Assembly (NCBI GenBank): GCA_965227335.1
Contig: CBDDFV010000008.1
Span: 244,537 to 308,536, forward strand
Direction of reading: 5' to 3'
DNA: 64,000 nucleotides
DNA from: CBDDFV01 sp965227335
GTDB taxonomy: Bacteria > Planctomycetota > Phycisphaerae > Phycisphaerales > SM1A02
The position numbers and the translations under genes are program-made. Of the stretch, positions 51,371-63,940 are shown piece by piece (within the stretch, counting starts at the first letter, position 1; every line of letters starts with the position of its first letter). The notes under the pieces were generated by a model. The model ran no database searches, was not told the origin of the DNA, and was given only the letters and a program-made list of their open reading frames with translations.

Positions 51371-54300
51371 TCAGTGGGCGGCGCACTTGTCAATCGCAGC
51401 CTCGTAGCGCTTCAGGGTGGGCTTCTTTTTCCCACCAAAGAGGTTGGCCCCGTCTTCTGACCATGTCTTGCCTGCATAATTATAGCGTATCACAGAGATT
51501 ACACGTTGTAGAAACATCACAGCTTCATGTCTGTCTCAAGTATAGAAACGTTTATATACAGATAGCTCTAGTGATGACAAGTCACTAATACTGTCATCCA
51601 GCAGAAAATCAAAAGTGAGCTTCGTAGTCACAGCGGTCCAATCCGCTGCATCCTTTGGCGGATCATTCTTGGTAGCCTTGGCCACGTGCTTCCAATATGC
51701 ATCCTGGAGAAGCACATGCATATATACATGATGCCAGGTACATGTGCATTCAAATCAAAACAGAACTCAAAGATGTGCACAACAACATGTCCTCGAACTT
51801 GCCTGCCCACTTAAGGAACGGTCGGATACGGCCGTTGAAAGCGTCCCGGATGGCAAAGAACTTTACCCTGTACCATGCTCGACTTGGACAGTACCGCCTT
51901 GCAAAGGTTGCGACCTCCTCGTCGTTCTCCTCCCCTTCCTCCCCCTCCTCCTCGGGCATAGCCTCTTCCACCGGGGCGGGGTCATTCTTGCCAATGGACT
52001 TCGTCCGGGCACGTTTCGGAGGCGGCTTGGATGCAGCCTCAGCTTCCCAGACGGCCCACTCCTCCGCGGTCCAGTCCTCTCCCTCGTCCATGGGCGAGCG
52101 ATCTCGAGCACCGGCTATGAAGCCTTCGCCCTTGAACTCCTGCTCCCCATAGTAGACCGTCGCATTGTCGGGAACATCGGCTGCCTTACTAGGCTTGCCC
52201 TTGGCCTTTCTCCGGCCCTTGCACATAAGGCGGCGCTTGCTCACCTTGCGAGTCACCGGTCGCGGCTTCGCATCCTTCTTGGCCTTCCCATTGTCCGCCT
52301 CATCAAGGCCATCCTTCGGCAAAGCCTTCTTCATGGCTCCACCACGAGTCGTGCGTGCTTTCGGGGCCGCTGGCTTGGCCTTTTTGGCCTTGGGCACCCG
52401 GTCTTCATCCTCGTGAGGAGCAGGCTCCTTCCCACGAGCAGCCTCGGGCTCAACAGGAGCAGGGGCATCCTTGCTCTTCTTGCCGGCCGTTAAAGCCATC
52501 TGGTGTTGACGTGTCACCACAGAAGCAACCTCTGATGATCAGAACAACACCGTACACAAAAGTATGCACAGAAACATGTTCATAAGCATGAAGGAAGACA
52601 TGTTGCGCACACTTGGGTTTCGGCTACATGGATTCCAATCTTGCCTGGTAGCTGCTTTCTCGACCATCTGCGGCCCATTCTCTCGTGACTTGATCTGATA
52701 AAGCAATCTGGCATCCTCGGCCCTCTCTCGAGCTACCTCCCTCTCTCGAGCTTCTGTTGCCTCCCTCTCTCGAGCTTCTGTTGCCTTCCTCTCTGGATCT
52801 TCTGCTGCCTGCTTCCTCTCTTGATCTTTTGCTACCGTACCCTTCTGAGCTTCCGCAGCTTGAACATGAGCCGCATGTTCGGAAAGTGCAGATGCCATCC
52901 ATGCGTGCACATAGTCCTCGGGCTGAGGAACCCAAAGCTGAGTTTCAACCGTGTCGGGCATTGAACCTTAGAGCCACGCACGATTTGTTCATCAGCTTCA
53001 ATCTGGGCATGAGTTTATGCTAGATCACGTCTAGATTATTCAAACGTCGTGTTGCTACCAGCACCACTTCCGGCTGATGTCGATTGCTCACCATCAGAGC
53101 CTCCATCGAAATTCAGCTTGCGCTTTACAGCCTCGGGCGCCCCTTTCAGGGCAAGCTCCTTGCCATTGATGTTCTTCAGCCTGAGTGTATCGACCACTCA
53201 TGCTCATGAACAGGCCCATTATGTTGAACTCCATGTGACTATACCGACTAGAGTAACATCCTGACATGCAGCTTGTCATTGACGACACCCAAAAGCTCTC
53301 GCAACTTTGTCGGGTCCATCCGTGAAAGTTGGCCAGCCAATCCTTTAGGAGAACTCGGAGGACAAAGGGGCGCTGGCTTAACGGAAATAATCTCCTTGGC
53401 TCCACCATGCTAGTCAATATGGCACATGTTCGAGAACAAGACAAACTAAGCACAGCAAAAACTCACAAGCTTGCAAAGCTACCACACTTACCACACTGAT
53501 CGAGTCAGACAATGGAGATCTATATACAGTCTGCGCAAACTGAATCATGCAAGGCTCAGGGCTTCCAGGGGACAGCGGAGGTGCAATCACTGGCTTCACT
53601 GGACTGCATTCCGGCACAACGTCCTCTATCGGCGCAGGCTCACCGTCCTGACCAATTCCTGCCAGCATCTCCAGTGTTCCTGCAGGAGGAGCTTCAGCTT
53701 CAAGAGCAGAAACCGCCTCAGGAGCGGCTTCCGTCAAAGGCAGGGAATCTGCCTCCACCACATCCTCTACGGCTTTTGCCATGTCCTGCTTGGCTGCTGG
53801 GCGGTTCGCCTGCTGTCCAGCACGCTGCCTCACGACGTGTCGGTACGATGCAGGGTCCAGCGAGAAGCCTAGCAAACGTTCCAACTCTGCTTGCGGCGGG
53901 GCTTGGAGGTAGGCTTCCAACGGCGAGTCGGCGTTGCGACTTGACAAAGACTGCAAGCTGTGCCGCAGTGAAGCGTCGTCGGTCCCCGACATTTCACTGT
54001 CGCCGTCACAAGTGTCGCCTCCGCAACTAGCAGTTGACCGCTGCTTCGGTGACTTGGCTAGCGCACAGCGGCCTTCCTAAAATGAGCAACGGACCAAGGC
54101 ATCAAGCGTCAGAGTAAACATGCATGCATGCATGTGACATTACAACATGCATGCATATTCATGCATGCACAATATGTATATACAGAAACATGCACCACTG
54201 CACCACGTAGTCAAAAAAACATTACTATCTTCATTTCAGAATCGGCATACGCAGTTGCATAGGCTGTGGACATATCGAACACCATCCGTCTGAGCTCGTC

Positions 54301-55370
54301 CTCCTTACACACAATGCATGAACACATCGATCGATCGAGCTACTAAGCTGCATGCATGTAACTTTGCATGGCCTGGGATTTCATTGCTTCACAAAAAGAC
54401 TCGAGAAACAGTTTTAAAGTTCATGTCCATGGCACACGTGGCAGCTCCCATAGTGTCCACTTTCTTTTGATGACAGTCAGCATCGCCTTAATTGCTTCAG
54501 CGGTTTTGTCGATGTTCTTTTCCTTACGTAGCTTCATGTCCATGGTCTCAGGCTTGTCTGGCACCGGCTCTGCCTCCCCATCATAGAATGTGCGAACAGC
54601 TTCCTTGATGAGTCCCTTGGGTTTTGTGATTCTTCCATATGTGGCCATAGCCTCTGTGAAAGGCTTCAGAAGGACGTGATTCAGTTTCAGATTTGCAAGG
54701 CTCGGATACACGTGGTTCCTGTTCTTGCAATCTATGACCAGCATGCTTCGGGATCGTGCACGCTTCCGAAGGGTTCGATGCTTCTCCCACTCAGCGCAGC
54801 ATGATAAGAAACTGATTTTCGCCATCGAGCTCACACATATACCTGCCACGACCTTGAACCTCAACTGCGATGACATCCTAGTTTGTGTTTCTGCACACAA
54901 GCACCGCGGTACACAACATGGGCAAAACCCCACACTGGCAGAGAGCAGAAGGGGAAGCACCTGTTGCCAGGCTGAAGCCGACGAAGCCGCCGGCGCCGGT
55001 CATCGGTCCTGGCTTGGAAAGCGGAGTTCCGATGATCCGCGAGATCTGAAAAAGCTTGAGTACCATGCAGAATACATGCCAGTGGGACCCCTTTCGGAAG
55101 TTGTGGAGGATCACGGTGCGCACGAACGGACATGAGGGCAAAGCTTCCATGAATCGTCTCAATTTTGTGCAATGTTACTGCACTACTTTTCTATCGGATT
55201 CATCTTTGCCGTCTTCGGCAATGACATCAGCAAGACACTTCCGATGCCTTTGAATGTTGGCTACAATTATTTCGGCTATCCCTGCACTAGAACGGCATCT
55301 CTCGATTTTTTCGGATTCATGAGGGCTGCACACAAGCTCTTCATAGCCTTTAAAGGGCGACCGGGATGTT
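51371..55370 (-). CDS. Spliced eukaryotic gene, dinoflagellate-type family of unknown function
   Basis: Exons with matching phases can be placed on the minus strand: about 54,880-54,436 (end before GTGCCA), 54,303-54,226, 54,076-53,492, 53,394-53,261, 53,180-53,059, from 52,966 to about 52,650, about 52,520-51,810, 51,703-51,592, and 51,471-51,371 ending in TGA. The intron 53,260-53,181 (80 bases) appears to start with GA, as allowed in dinoflagellates; the others used here start with GT. Protein landmarks are NHVYPSLANLKLNHVLLKPF, KPKGLIKEAVRTFYDG, FARRYCPSRAWYRVKFFAIR and NLFGGKKKPTLKRYEAAIDK. I recall this layout from large unannotated families of Symbiodiniaceae. More exons lie at about 54,890-55,160 (VRTVILHNFRKGSHWHVFCM) and 55,190-55,360 in a shifted frame, so the 5' end is unresolved or broken. 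Confidence 0.65.
52723..52812 (-). repeat. 24-bp tandem repeat in a eukaryotic exon
   Basis: Units start at 52741, 52765 and 52789, with a shortened 18-base unit at 52723. They encode EREATEAREREATEARERE-like charged helix on the minus strand. The repeat length keeps the reading frame. Confidence 0.8.
54119..54170. repeat. CATGCATG-rich simple sequence in an intron
   Basis: Runs of ATGCATGC recur within about 50 bases between the exons at 54,076 and 54,226. The sequence is self-complementary and lies in an intron of the eukaryotic gene. Confidence 0.6.
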
Positions 55371-55660
55371 CCTTCTGGTGAAAAGCCTGGACCGGCTGGG
55401 GATTTCAGGGATACTGCCCTGAAGCCATTGGGGGCTTCAGGGACGCTCGCCCTGAAGCAAAACAGCCCCGATCCAAAAACCAGCGTTTGCCAAAAGTGTG
55501 CGTATAACAAAACCATGACTTATAAACAGGCGTTCGCCTTCACAGGTATATATGTGTGTATATGTACTTCTATATTTACATCTAAATTTTTATTCATATC
55601 TATTATATAAATAAATATAAATAAACACATAATAAACAAATAAATAAATAAATGAACAAA

Positions 55661-55683
55661 TATATATATATATATATATATAT
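55661..55683. repeat. (TA)n microsatellite
   Basis: An uninterrupted TA run of 23 bases, preceded by an AAATAAAT-rich stretch from about 55,600. Confidence 0.95.
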
Positions 55684-55874
55684 CAGCCTCTATGTACCTC
55701 GAAGCTTAGAGCAGCGACCCACGCACCGCGTCCCAGGCGCGAGCGCCGGCGAGCGGTCCTGGCCCAAAGAGCAGGTCAGAGACAGGAGGCCATTGAGAAG
55801 GGAAAAGAAGGAATGAGGGTCCAGTGTTAGGTCCAAAATAGAGGCCTTTTGAAAGGGGAAAAAATAGGAGGGCT

Positions 55875-56056
55875 CAACCCTAAACCCTAAATCCTATGGT
55901 AGGAATCCTAAACCCTAAACTCTAAAAAACTAAACCCAGACTCCAAAAAAGGGAGGGCTAAAGTTATAGCAGGAATCCTAAACTCTACACCCTAAACCCT
56001 AAGCCCTAAACCCATAATCCACAAAGGGAGGGCTAAAGTTATAGTAGGAATCCTAA
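55875..56056. repeat. Degenerate CCCTAAA repeats with a 31-bp direct repeat
   Basis: Scattered CCCTAAA units occur throughout. A 31-base segment at 55951-55981 returns at 56026-56056 with one mismatch, giving a 75-base period. Confidence 0.75.
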
Positions 56057-56924
56057 CATGGGTAGTTCTCTAAATAAGGGTCCCTTTTTAAAGCTTCAAT
56101 ATTGTACGGCACAATTATTACACAAAAAGACAGGACCCCAAAAGGGACCCAATTTTCGAAAATTACCCACAGGATGCATGTTGGAATAGGGTTCTTACTC
56201 ATTTCCTCAGAGCTTTACAAGGGTTTATATCACCTGCAGACGCTCAGAAGGATGCAGGGATCCATGACACTAATGCAGGGGCCTAAACAATCACCAATAC
56301 TATTTGGGGGGGGGGTTCTTGTTTTAATTATGGTACAACGGGGCCCCCAAGCCCTATTCTAATGACTAAGGCCCCTGTACTAATCCCTCTTTGGTGCAAC
56401 TTCAAGGAAGCCCTGCACCTCTGCGTCGGGTTTTAAGTCATAAACCCTAAACCTTAGGGCTTGGGGTTTAGCGATGCTTTGTGAATCCTAAAGAGTGGAA
56501 AGACGAGGCTCCACATTTCCAGGTCGCGGTCCAGGGTGTTGTTGGGGTTCAGCGTTTAGGGTAGGGTTGAGGGATTTGGGGATTGCTGATGTAAGGCTTC
56601 AGTATAGGATTTAATCTCTGGCTATTGGGTCATTCGAGTATTTCATAGCTTGAGTACTCCGATGCTTTCCTCTAGCTCAGCACCCCGTGCTGCTTTGCAG
56701 AAGATGAGGAATCCAGTCCTTGCACACATGACCATCAATCGAGTTTGAAGTCATAAGTAGCACCTTCTAAGCATTAGAAGGCCAGTATACGCCCTAAACC
56801 CCAATAGGGTTTAAAACCCTATAGATGGAAGCCCAACCCCGACGCGGTGCCAGGCCCACCTCACGCGCGGCCTTGGGCCGCAAGCGAAGCAGCGCGCACT
56901 GAGGCCTGGGAAGGATCTGGGTAG

Positions 56925-57080
56925 GGCTTGGGTTTAGGGCTTACAAGGTTTACGGTTTAGGGCTTATAGGGTTTAGGGTTTAGGGGTTTAGGGTTTAGGG
57001 GTTTAGGGTGTTTAGGGTTTAGGGATTTAGGGTTTATAGGGTTTGGGGTTTAGGGGTTTAGGGTTTGGGCGGAAGAGGGT
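56925..57080. repeat. Interstitial TTTAGGG (telomere-type) array
   Basis: About fifteen TTTAGGG or close variants (TTTAGGGG, TTTATAGGG, TTTGGGG) follow one another in the plus orientation. The degeneracy and unique sequence on both sides show an internal array, not a chromosome end. Confidence 0.85.
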
Positions 57081-57788
57081 TTGGGGTTCAAGGCGAAGGG
57101 GCTTGGGGTACAGGGGCGACGGAGCGCCACCCCATGAAGCCTTTTTGGGGTGGGTTTCCTTGTTTGGCTTCGAGGATTTGGGGCTTAAGGCTTGTCTTAG
57201 AACGGCATTCTTGGGCTAAACAGGGGTAACAGTGGAAAGCTTAGCCAGTGGGTCCATAGATACCACGAGAGACCATGTGTTGATGCTCTCTGTCCAGGCA
57301 AGCCGGCAATGACGGAGAGGCCAGTCAGCTCCTTCCACTCAGCTCACGATTCGTTTCTTCGGACTTGGGCTTCGGAATTGGGTTTAGGGCGTCGGGTTAG
57401 GGCAGGGTTTGAGACTAGGTTTTGGGCGAATGCTCACACACCGAAGTTCCAGGTCAAAGGGGAAAACGTCGACGAGCCCTTTGCAGGAAGAAAGCCTTTG
57501 ACCTTGACTCAGGGCTGGACTTTCAAGACACCCTCATCATTACAAAGACAACTGCGGCGCTCTCGGGTGGGCTCCTATGCTTATACATGTTGAAACATCT
57601 GCAGATTTCTAGCAATGGGAGCAAGAGAACCAGAGCGTGAGGTTGTCTTTTCTGAAGTTCTCATAGTGAGACTCAATGTCTATGTTGATGATGAGGAATG
57701 GTGATGCACCTGAACACAGGCCGGAAGCCGAAATGAATTCAATACTATTCCTTAAAGTTCCTTCATCTACTTATACTATGTGTGTGTG

Positions 57789-57808
57789 TATATATATATA
57801 TATATATT
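57789..57808. repeat. (TA)n microsatellite
   Basis: A 20-base TA run directly after a TGTGTGTG run. Confidence 0.95.
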
Positions 57809-58259
57809 CATTTACATAATGCTGTACCCCAGCTACCCTAGTCTAATTCGTAAGCCCCTATATGAAGCGAGCATGCAAAGCAAGAGCCCGCCGGAGGATG
57901 GAGCAGGTCTGGGCTTCGGCAGGGCTTCACGGTCGGCAGATGCCTCAGTCGGCCTTCTCACACCGTACCCTGAACCCTAAACCCTAAATCGCAAAAATGG
58001 GGCTCCGCTGAACGGTTCCAGATTGGATCTGTAAGCGCTTAGGGTTCCGAGCTTCGGGCTTCGAGCAGTCCTTTGTAAACCGTACAGGCACCGGTTTAGG
58101 GTTTAGGGTTGTAGGGCTTTCGCATCAAGCAACCTACATGCGGTAAAACCCAGACCTCTCTGTACAGGTAGCCTCATATAATGCAACTAACTAGCAAACC
58201 CTGAACCCTTAAAGATAACTTTTGCAAACCCCCGAACCCTCGTCCCTTTGAAGGTACCC

Positions 58260-58380
58260 ATGTAAGCCACCCTAAACCCTAAACCCCTAAACCCCTAAAC
58301 CCCTAAGCCTCTAAACCCTAAACCCCTAAACCCCTAAACCCCTAAACCTCTAAACCTCTAAACCCCTAAACCCTAATTCC
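58260..58380. repeat. Interstitial CCCTAAA array, opposite orientation
   Basis: More than ten CCCTAAA or CCCCTAAA units run in the orientation opposite to the array at 56.9-57.1 kb. Confidence 0.85.
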
Positions 58381-58485
58381 GACTTCTCTTCGGCTTTTCA
58401 ACTCCGAGTTTAGGCCGTGGGAGCTGACCATGTTCCGAACCTCCAAAGTCTCGAAGCCTTAGCCAGAGAGCCCTACCCCTTCAGA

Positions 58486-58539
<54 letters not shown>

Positions 58540-59363
58540 CCCCTGAACTCTACAGGGTTTTTTCAGGCGATTCAGGTCATGAGAGGGGTCCTTCGTTTGA
58601 TTTGTGGTACAATGCTTGATTTTGGTGATTGGGCCGTCCGGGTAGGGCTTCGAAAAAGTGTGGTGGGTCGAAGATTCAGATTCGGGACGTTGGAACACGA
58701 GGCACGGGGCAGCTTCCAGGGTCAGGGTGTGGAGGCTTAGATAAGGTAAATCACCCAATAAAGCCCGTAATTAAGGAACTATACCTTAAATTACAGGGGG
58801 CCTTATAGTTATGATTTAAAGGTATATTCCAACCCTAAAGAGCAGCCTGCAGATCGTACCCTGCTCAACCGCAGGTCTGAAGCGTTATAAGGCACCACCG
58901 GGAAGTAGAGGAGAAAGCCCCTGCGCATGCTTCAGCAGTTTCGTGCAACACGACGTGCACGGAGCCCTTTGTCAGGATTGTTGCTGGCAGTGGTCCTCTA
59001 CTTGTGTTGCAACCTTGATGCTTCGCCAGCTTCAGCAGTGCAGGTGCTCACAACATTGGCAGGGTATAGGGTTTAGGGCTAAGCTCTTGCAAGTAGGAGA
59101 ATGTGCAAGACGAAGCCTAAAAGCCACAAACTAGCGCTTAAATCCCAGACTACGCCCCACAACAGCCCCAAACTAAGCCCTGAAGCCTGCCCTCAAACCC
59201 TAAATCCTGCGGCAGGATGGTGAAGCATTGCGCGGTGGAAGGTCGGCATTCTGCGTGCTTTTCTCAGTGGGCCCTTAGCTTAGCAGGAGGCTCTAATATG
59301 AAGCCAGACCGGAACAACCAGAAGCTTACATAGCCCCAACATAGAAGCCTGTGTAGTTTCATT

Positions 59364-59396
<33 letters not shown>

Positions 59397-59733
59397 TTAT
59401 ATTGTTTGTTTATTTATCAGTCTATTTATTTATTTGTTTATTTATAGTGTATCCTGAATCCCCTATCCTAAATATCGAGGCCTCCGTCAGGCTTTCGGGC
59501 TTGGGGGTTCAGGGTTGAAGATTTAGGAGTTAGGGATTCAGGTTCAGCTGCTTCCTTAGAGCCAAGTGACAATGAGTGAACCCGAACCCTACTTCTCCAA
59601 GTATCTAATAATCACATACTCTCCCAACTTCTAGGCGATGGTTACTACAAATCGAGACACAAGTAGTGATGTTTCAGGCTCGTTCGAATCCTTGGGGAGT
59701 GAGTCATTCAGGGCCCAACCCCCCCAAAGCCTA

Positions 59734-59830
59734 CCTAAACCGTAAACCCTAAACCCCTAAACCCTAAACCCTAAACCCTAAACCCAAACCCTAAACCCTA
59801 AACCGCAAGCCCTATAAACCTTAAATCCAG
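59734..59830. repeat. Interstitial CCCTAAA array
   Basis: Eight or more CCCTAAA units, several perfect and in tandem, flanked by unique sequence. A short TTTAGGG stretch in the opposite sense follows at about 59,920-59,940. Confidence 0.85.
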
Positions 59831-59997
59831 CTGCTCCTCGAACTGACCGAGGTGCTGACTGTGATCCGCCCAGATGCCACGGGGGCACCCGAGGCCGTCG
59901 TTTTGCGAGCTGTTAACGGTTTAGGGTTTAGGGTTTAAGTTTAACGTTTTAGGGTAGCAGATGCACTAGTTCTAGAGGGATGGGTTTAGGGTTTACT

Positions 59998-60083
59998 CAT
60001 AGGCCCCTAAGTAGTTCCTTTTTGTGGTTTATATTTGGAATCCTATAAGGTAACCCAACAAAGGAACTACTTAGGGGCCTATG
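59998..60083. repeat. Palindromic MITE-like repeat, copy 1
   Basis: The arms at 59998-60021 and 60060-60083 are perfect 24-bp inverted repeats, separated by 38 bases. The left half is found again at 63941-64000, so this is a dispersed element. No open frame lies inside. Confidence 0.85.
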
Positions 60084-60784
60084 GGTAGAGTTTTCGAGTA
60101 GACGAGAGGTGCGGTATGTGTTTCGGGGTTCGGTGAGATTTCACCCAAGACGATGCAAGCTGAAGTCCAGGAAAACTAGATCCCGAATTTCTGTCTAGCC
60201 CTTAACCATTCTCTAAACCTCAAACTGCAGCCTCTAACTTCAAGCTCTTGAACCCTAGACCCTAAGCCCCCTCACCTTAACCCACTAAATCATAGCTTCT
60301 AGCAAACACCCGAGTCCTAAAATCCGATGAACTCTACATTCACATAAAGGTCCGCATACTATGCTGGCGGCCGTATCCCCTTTACCGCCTTCTTGTAGTT
60401 ATCCGAGCGGGTCCACACATACTTCTATACCGGAATTCGTTCCCCAAAACGGCCTTCCGCGGACCAACTCCGCATGGTTAAATATGGACCGTCTGCGGGC
60501 GTTAAGCACACTAATGATCCCCCAGGGCCCTGCTCCTTGCTAATCAGGGCCGCTACATATAGACACCTCAACCCTGACTCATTGAACGCTGAGGCCCTAA
60601 ACTCTTTCTCCTTATAAGCTCTATCTCCCTTAGCACAGACTATACAAAGCTTGCAAGAATCGGTTTTAAACTTCCTTGTGACCTCTATGAAATGCTAGAA
60701 GAGTCCTATGCTAGTTCCGAAAGATGTTTGTCAGAACCTCTTGTAAACCCCTGCGAGAATCATTCTTTTAATGCATTCTTCTTA

Positions 60785-61560
60785 AGGGAGCCCTTCAACA
60801 GAACCCTTAAAGGAACCCTAGAACCATAAGCCCTTTAGGGAACCCTTCAACAGAACCCCTAAGGGAACCCTTAAACCATAAGCCTTAACACCTTTAGGGA
60901 ACCCTTCAACGGCACCCTTAAGGGAACCCTAAACCATAAGCCCTAAAACCTTTAGGGAACCCTTCAAGAGCACCCTTAAGGGAACCCTTAAACCATAAGT
61001 CCTAAAACTGTTAGGGAACCCTTCAACAGCACCCTTAAGAGCACCCTTAAACCATAAGCCCTAAAACTTTTAGGGAACCCTTCAACAACACCCTTAAGAG
61101 AACCCTTAAACCATAAGCCCTAAAACTTTTAGGGAACCCTTCAACAGCACCCTTAAGAGAACCCTTAAACCATAAGCCCTAACACCTTTAGGGAACCCTT
61201 CAACAGCACCCTTAAGGGAACCCTAGAACCACAAGCCCTAACACCTTTAGGGAACCCTTCAACAGCACCCTTAAGGCAACCCTTAAACCACAAACCCTAA
61301 AACTTTTAGGGAACCCTTCAACAGCACCCTTAAGAGAACCCTTAAACCATAAGCCCTAAAACTTTTAGGGAACCCTTCAACAGCACCCTTAAGAGAACCC
61401 TAAACCATAAGCCCTAAAACCTTTAGGGAACCCTTCAAGAGCACCCTTAAGGGAACCCTTAAACCATAAGTCCTAACCCTTCAACAGCACCCTTAAGTTA
61501 AGGCAACCCTCAAACCATAAACCCTAAAGCCTTGAGGGAGCCCTTAAACAAGAAGCCCTA
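60785..61560. repeat. 59-bp tandem array with a CCCTAAA-like core
   Basis: About thirteen units, each containing CCCTTCAACAGCACCCTTAA and a CCATAAGCCCTAAAA segment. Exact 59-base spacing is seen from 61,021 through 61,080 and 61,139 to 61,198. Units differ by substitutions and one is shortened near 61,470-61,490. Confidence 0.9.
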
Positions 61561-61607
61561 AAGCCTTTATGGAGCCCAGTGGGATACAAGCCCAAACCCC
61601 TAAAACC

Positions 61608-61667
61608 TATTTATAAACCCTAAACCCTATTTATAAACCCTAAACCCTATTTATAAACCCTAAACCC
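61608..61667. repeat. 20-bp tandem repeat (CTATTTATAAACCCTAAACC)
   Basis: Three units of 20 bases, each containing one CCCTAAA, directly after the 59-bp array and followed by two plain CCCTAAA units. Confidence 0.85.
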
Positions 61668-61886
61668 TAAACCCTATCAGGACACGCTCCAAGTGGAGGT
61701 TCCGTCGACCGCCTCCACCCTGGAGGCCCATAGCACTCCCCAAAGGGTCATAGGTAAAGAAATACATCAAAACAGATGTAAGCTTACTTCCATATGTACA
61801 TGCAGTTTAAGTATAAACATAAAGAAACAAATAAATACAGAAATAGTTAAATACATTCATAGTTAAATAGTTAAATAAATAAATAA

Positions 61887-61921
<35 letters not shown>

Positions 61922-62421
61922 TACAAACATGAACATAAACAAACATATATACAACATGCATACAGTAAAAATGCCTCGTTTTCTGCATGCACACATGTAC
62001 ATACAGACACATGTGCACAGATGTATACATATCCGCGGTTCTAGGGTTGCGGGTTTATGGGTTTGAAGTGGTGTAGGCGGATTTAGTTTCGAAAGCTTTT
62101 TCGGGGATGCATTTATGTCGCGGCGAGTTCGATGTCAGAGCCGTTCCTTGTACATGGGGCCACGTTTTCAAGAACTTCTGGAAGGTTACGATTCCTGAAG
62201 CCCTGTCTAGACGGTAAGCACTTCATAGGCTGTTCACGGGTATACATCCCCACCATAATGAGCCCCCATGGAAATCCCAAGAAGCGCCTATTATGTAACC
62301 TATAGAGACCTTACTTAGCTCCCACGGACCTGCTTGGTAGATAGAAAACGCCTATTCTACCAAGCTCCTGTCATCACTCCCTATATATAACCCATGGAAC
62401 CCCCTTATATATGTATTGCAT

Positions 62422-62472
62422 GTGTATATATATATATATATATACACACATATATATATATATATATACACA
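62422..62472. repeat. Compound (TA)n/(CA)n microsatellite
   Basis: GTATATA and ACACACA blocks alternate with two long TA runs. Confidence 0.95.
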
Positions 62473-63940
62473 TGCAGGAAACCCCTCCCCCCTTGTATCA
62501 TATTATACATACGTGTTTATGGATACATTTCTGCATGTATAACCCATAAGAAGAGAGAACCCTGGTTCGGGGCTCCAGGGAGTCGCATTTCAGGTGAAGA
62601 ATCAGATCTCCGAGCTTTACGGCATACCCATGGAGAGCCAGCGTCTGCAATGCACACCCGATCCGGAGGCTCTGTGGGGGGTGTTTCGAGGGTCTCTAGG
62701 GCTCATGGGGTTCAGGGCTTGGGGGTATAGGGCTTATACGGTTTTATCGTGTTTTGGGGTGTCGGTCTGCGGATTTGCGGCAATGTATGTATGGCCTGTT
62801 GGCTCTGTGGGGGTTCCAGCGGGGGGCGGGGGGGTTGTTATGTGGCCACGGAGATGTCAGGTCTTGCATGTTGTGCCCGGGGTCAAAGTTTTCTTGCTTC
62901 TTGGCACCACTGCAGAGGCCGTACACGGACTCAGGATGTGGGTTTAGTATCATAAACCCTAAACCCTAAACTCGTAGCGTTCGTGCTCCCATGATGATTT
63001 CAGTGTACTTTGCACCCCAGATCTCGGTCAAATGCGAGGGTATGTGACTTCAATCTGGAGGATGCAAAGGAATGATACATGTAAGGGTCTTGGCTAAATT
63101 TGTTTATTGAGTTGCTTTTGTATGTGGAACTCTAAAACGCACAGTTTTTCCTTGCTTGCAAAGAGTATTGCAGCATGCTTTTGGACTTTTGAAGCTCTGT
63201 CGGACCTGTCCGGACATCATCTGCTCGACGGAAGTGCCTGGCTTCAGTACCAATGTTGCTGAACACCTTGATCCACCCGGGGTTTGGGCAATGCGGCTGT
63301 TGTGTGACGAAACCCGTGCCAGGACGAATGCCTCGGCGATGATTGTGCAATTTGCGACATCGTTGGTGATGGGGAGGTGCCCCATCGTCATTGAAAAGGT
63401 TCAGGGCGCATCAAAATCCTGATCGGCGTTCTCTTCTAGAAAGTCTTTAGTAATCGACAAGAAGATGTTTGCATGCTCTGAAGAGGGGCTTACAGTGTTT
63501 TGAAAGGCTTCTAGTCCATATTAGGATATCTAAGGCCTTGAGAAACCAAGGCTTGTGCTTCCGGGGAGCGAAGTGACCTTTCAGGGAGTTAGGGACTTTG
63601 GACCACTGCCTGTGCACAGCGCCAGATACATACCCCTTTATATCTGACGGATTTTATCTGAAGTTCAACTCATGACAAGAAGTCCTATTTTGACAGAGCC
63701 ACAGTTAACAAAAAGCCCTGTCTTTTTGACACAGCGCGTGCCACCTTTCCTTTTGCCAAAGCCCAAGAAAGGTGTTATTTGGTCAGGGTACGCGATGTGC
63801 TTCTTCCCTGAACTCTGTTTCTGGGCTCCCAGACGTGTCGCTCCTACAAATCCATTACGCGCCGACATCGACAAAGGGCTTGCAGACCATCATCGTGTGT
63901 TCTTAATTAGGGTCAAAGTATCTATCATATTGGTACTACC

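Noticed and set aside
51165..55370. Recent transfer of bacterial genes into the alga
   Set aside because: The bacterial side keeps intact operons, ribosome sites and a tRNA over 51 kb; a chimeric assembly explains it more simply.
56925..57080. Chromosome end (true telomere)
   Set aside because: The array is degenerate, flanked on both sides by unique DNA, and the opposite orientation occurs nearby.
59965..59977. ACTAGTTCTAGAG resembles a cloning-vector polylinker
   Set aside because: The match stops after 13 bases on both sides and the flanks fit the surrounding genomic sequence.
60785..61560. CRISPR array
   Set aside because: The units are contiguous 59-bp tandem repeats with no variable spacers, and the DNA is eukaryotic.
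63104..63422. Coding exon on either strand
   Set aside because: Both strands are open for about 90 codons without recognisable features, so neither can be supported.
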